A program made the position numbers and the translations under genes. The notes beneath the pieces are model-generated. The model made no database searches. It was not told where the DNA came from and worked only from the letters and a program-made list of their open reading frames with translations. Below are positions 22,699-22,932 of a stretch of 22,932 nucleotides of DNA, piece after piece; the first letter of the stretch is position 1, and each line of letters begins with the position of its first letter. The DNA comes from JBCBEX01 sp038528235 (GTDB taxonomy: Bacteria > Bacteroidota > Rhodothermia > Rhodothermales > Rubricoccaceae): the NCBI GenBank assembly GCA_038528235.1, contig JBCBEX010000071.1:1-22932 (forward strand), read 5' to 3'.

Positions 22699-22932
22699 AT
22701 GACCTCGCCTGCCTTCCTGCTCGCGTGGGCCTCCCTGCTCGCGTGGCAGGTCGACCCCAGCGCTCCCGACACGCTCGCCCAAACCATCGAGGTGGTCGAG
22801 CGGGTGTCGCTCCTCGAACTGCTCGTCAAGGGCGGCTGGACGATGGTCCCGATCGGGCTCCTTTCCGTGCTGACGGTGTACCTCTTCGTCGAGCGCGTGC
22901 TCACGCTGCGCCGGGCCGACGCCGACCCCGAC
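22699..22932 (+). CDS. MotA/TolQ/ExbB-family proton channel subunit (N-terminal part)
   Basis: The ATG at 22699 opens a frame that continues to the window end (78 codons). The N-terminal extension (MTSPAFLLAWASLLAWQVDP) is hydrophobic, perhaps an uncleaved or cleaved signal segment. It is followed by IEVVERVSLLELLVKGGWTMVPIGLLSVLTVYLFVERVLTLRRA. The GGWTMVPI-helix-ERVLTLR sequence is the first transmembrane helix and following basic turn typical of ExbB/TolQ proteins. These form the proton channel that, with ExbD/TolR, powers TonB or Tol complexes at the outer membrane. It lies 28 nt after the HU-SPOR stop, so it is surely in the same operon. ExbD/TolR-type genes should follow outside the window. 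ExbB and TolQ cannot be told apart from this fragment. Confidence 0.85.
   Translation, partial: MTSPAFLLAWASLLAWQVDPSAPDTLAQTIEVVERVSLLELLVKGGWTMVPIGLLSVLTVYLFVERVLTLRRADADPD

Overview
The window looks like chromosomal DNA from a high-GC member of the Bacteroidota/Rhodothermota line (Salinibacter/Rubricoccus-like). The reasons are the HU-like plus SPOR envelope gene next to an ExbB/TolQ gene, the fused alpha/beta E1 dehydrogenase, a promoter of the TTG-N18-TANNTTTG type, the general lack of Shine-Dalgarno sequences, and very acidic proteins. Lineage is inferred from gene content only.

Left part (1-6582). On the minus strand lie the 5' portion of a fused E1 (alpha+beta) 2-oxoacid dehydrogenase gene that runs off the left edge, a 124-nt palindromic MITE-like repeat, a 67-residue membrane protein and a polyprenyl glycosylphosphotransferase for surface polysaccharide. 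After a 627-nt non-coding stretch comes a plus-strand exported protein built from three divergent repeats. It converges on a minus-strand MFS transporter.

Middle (6583-8966). Between the MFS gene and a GAF-domain gene sits the most interesting object in the window: a three-cassette integron-type array (6828-8960) with no integrase in view. Three homologous sites of about 130 nt (7375-7503, 8097-8226, 8837-8966) each end in a conserved GTT. In every cassette the first ~12 nt are the reverse complement of the R'' arm at that cassette's own attC (12/13, 12/13 and 13/13 matches). This is the mark expected if each cassette once existed as a circle. The genes encode a two-TM coiled-coil protein, a lipoprotein and a five-TM protein, all of unknown function. 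The array ends 1 nt short of the GAF gene's stop codon.

Right-centre (8967-13390). Minus-strand genes for a GAF-domain protein and a PfkB-family sugar kinase (with a good Bacteroidota-type promoter) are followed, across an intrinsic terminator, by a DUF883/YtxH-like helical membrane protein.

Right part (13773-22932). A plus-strand cluster that looks like one operon encodes a 1041-residue periplasmic TPR protein, an outer-membrane beta-barrel protein, a small HU-like protein, a giant 1192-residue protein (HU-like domain, ~900-residue acidic disordered region, one transmembrane helix, C-terminal SPOR domain) and the start of an ExbB/TolQ proton-channel subunit. Together they suggest an envelope machine linking nucleoid, inner membrane, septal peptidoglycan and outer membrane, perhaps acting in division or outer-membrane constriction. 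That role is inferred from domains and gene order. No rRNA, tRNA or CRISPR array was seen.
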